DNA of 14,072 bases, from assembly GCA_003645495.1 (NCBI GenBank), contig QNFK01000013.1, positions 1 through 14,072 of the forward strand. The letters run 5' to 3'. The stretch is from Gammaproteobacteria bacterium. GTDB taxonomy: Bacteria; Pseudomonadota; Gammaproteobacteria; Steroidobacterales; Woeseiaceae. The translations under genes were made by a program, and so were the position numbers. Positions within the stretch are counted from its first letter, which is position 1. Each line of letters opens with the position of its first letter. Positions 13,198-14,072 of this stretch are shown piece by piece. The notes under the pieces were generated by a model, which was not told where the DNA came from, searched no databases, and was given only the letters and a program-made list of their open reading frames with translations.

Positions 13198-14072
13198 ATG
13201 CCTGACTGGCTTTACAACGATGCAATGTACCGCTTTGACACGCCGGAGCGGTCGTACTGGGAAGCGACCAGCGAAGATCCGAACCTGGATGCGACGCGAC
13301 TGGAGGGCGAGGAGCAATGCGAGGTCGCTGTCATCGGTGGCGGCTATACCGGACTATCAGCCGCGTATCACCTGTGCCGTGACAGTCAGGTCGACGTTCG
13401 TGTGCTTGAGGCCGGGCATTTTGGCTGGGGCGCCTCGGGGCGAAACGGAGGATTCTGCAGCATGGGTGGTACGTCGCTCGGTACCGCGGGGCTGATCAGC
13501 AAATACGGTCTCAAAGATACCCGCCATTACTACCAATCGCAGGCAGATGCGGTCGAACTGGTGCGTGACATCATTATTGATGAGGACATCGATGCGCAAT
13601 GCCAGGGTGATGGTGAGTTGGAGATAGCCTGTTCATCACGCTCGTGTGCGAAGTTAAAGGAAGATGCAGAAACCCAATTTCGGGTGCTCGGCCTGGATAC
13701 ACGCGTAATTACCCCGGAGGAACTGCGCGAACGTTACCTCGATATGCCAACACAGCATGGCGCCATTATGGTGCGGCCTACATTCGGTTTGCACCCGTTG
13801 CGATATTTGCGCGGGCTGGCTGTTGCAGCAGAGCGTCATGGCGCGAAACTGCACGAACGAAGCGAGGTGATTGAATGGCGCAAGGAAGGCGATGGCCATG
13901 TTCTGATTACAAAGGAGGGCAGGCTGCGTGCGCGCAAAGTTGTACACGCGACAAATGGTTTCACGCCGGAACATATCAATAAAACTTTTCAGGCACGCAC
14001 ATTGCCTTTAATAAGTGCGATCGTTGTTACAAGACCACTTACAGACGATGAACTCGGTGCTCACGCCTGGCA
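13198..14072 (+). CDS. FAD-dependent amine oxidase, PuuB/OrdL-like (DAO family), 3' part outside the window
   Basis: An open frame runs from ATG 13198 to the window end, giving 291 complete codons. After MPDWLYNDAMYRFD comes the FAD-binding dinucleotide fold: VAVIGGGYTGLSAAYHL, then the second-strand acid VLEAG, then GWGASGRNGG, the block characteristic of gamma-glutamylputrescine oxidase and related D-amino-acid-oxidase-fold enzymes. Later, RPTFGLHPLRYLRGLA and VVHATNGFTP also match that family. The enzyme would oxidise a primary or secondary amine, releasing hydrogen peroxide; polyamine catabolism is the best-known role, but the substrate is not shown. Family length is about 420-440 residues, so roughly two thirds is present. 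No strong Shine-Dalgarno precedes the ATG. Confidence 0.85.
   Translation, partial: MPDWLYNDAMYRFDTPERSYWEATSEDPNLDATRLEGEEQCEVAVIGGGYTGLSAAYHLCRDSQVDVRVLEAGHFGWGASGRNGGFCSMGGTSLGTAGLISKYGLKDTRHYYQSQADAVELVRDIIIDEDIDAQCQGDGELEIACSSRSCAKLKEDAETQFRVLGLDTRVITPEELRERYLDMPTQHGAIMVRPTFGLHPLRYLRGLAVAAERHGAKLHERSEVIEWRKEGDGHVLITKEGRLRARKVVHATNGFTPEHINKTFQARTLPLISAIVVTRPLTDDELGAHAW

Noticed and set aside
13220..13495. Plus-strand ORF overlapping the FAD oxidase, and similar frames at 13357-13974
   Set aside because: The frame from 13198 carries a textbook FAD-binding motif and family blocks to the window end; the others are out-of-frame shadows.

Overview
The window looks like a chromosomal segment of a gammaproteobacterium, probably marine or free-living. 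I infer this from the moderately high G+C judged by eye and from the gene set: an ArfB ribosome-rescue hydrolase, a YciV/RNase AM-like PHP phosphoesterase, a Fic protein closely resembling Shewanella SoFic, a CadC/ToxR-like TPR regulator and a PuuB/OrdL-type oxidase. No rRNA, tRNA, transposase, integrase or CRISPR array was seen. Genus cannot be fixed from the sequence alone.

Layout. (1) 1-3529, plus strand: four tightly coupled genes (TGATG overlap, TAG/GTGATG junction, ATGA overlap). They are the 3' end of an unidentified gene, a dolichol/phytol-kinase-like membrane protein, a two-part GNAT-like protein and an AMP-forming acyl-activating enzyme with an OleC-like RHxAK lysine motif. Together they look like a small lipid or isoprenoid modification operon of unknown product. 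(2) 3633-4382: a two-TM, coiled-coil membrane protein of unknown function, converging with (3) a class II Fic AMP-transferase gene on the minus strand (4376-5530). Upstream of fic lies a striking array, 5563-5789, of TGTCGAT/ATCGACA half-sites on an exact 10-bp lattice with a 70-bp super-period. (4) 5947-7254, minus: an exported M20D amidohydrolase. (5) 7321-8000, minus: a two-gene unit of a small RHH-like protein and a helical HxxH protein, preceded by an 18-bp perfect-arm operator-like palindrome. (6) 8220-10109, plus: a membrane-bound winged-helix/TPR regulator, divergent from unit 5. (7) 10112-11356, minus: PHP phosphoesterase followed by arfB. (8) 11473-12666, plus: an MFS transporter. 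(9) 12693-13118, minus: a one-TM conserved protein. (10) 13198 to the window end, plus: the N-terminal two thirds or so of an FAD-dependent amine oxidase.

The strongest unexplained signal is the operator array in front of fic. It looks like a cooperative binding platform for a DNA-binding protein, possibly the winged-helix C-terminus of Fic itself. The RHH/HxxH unit, with its own palindrome and a perfect Shine-Dalgarno hidden in the first gene, is a second candidate for an uncharacterised self-regulated module. The lipid-type operon at the left edge is a third. The remaining genes are ordinary housekeeping or accessory functions.
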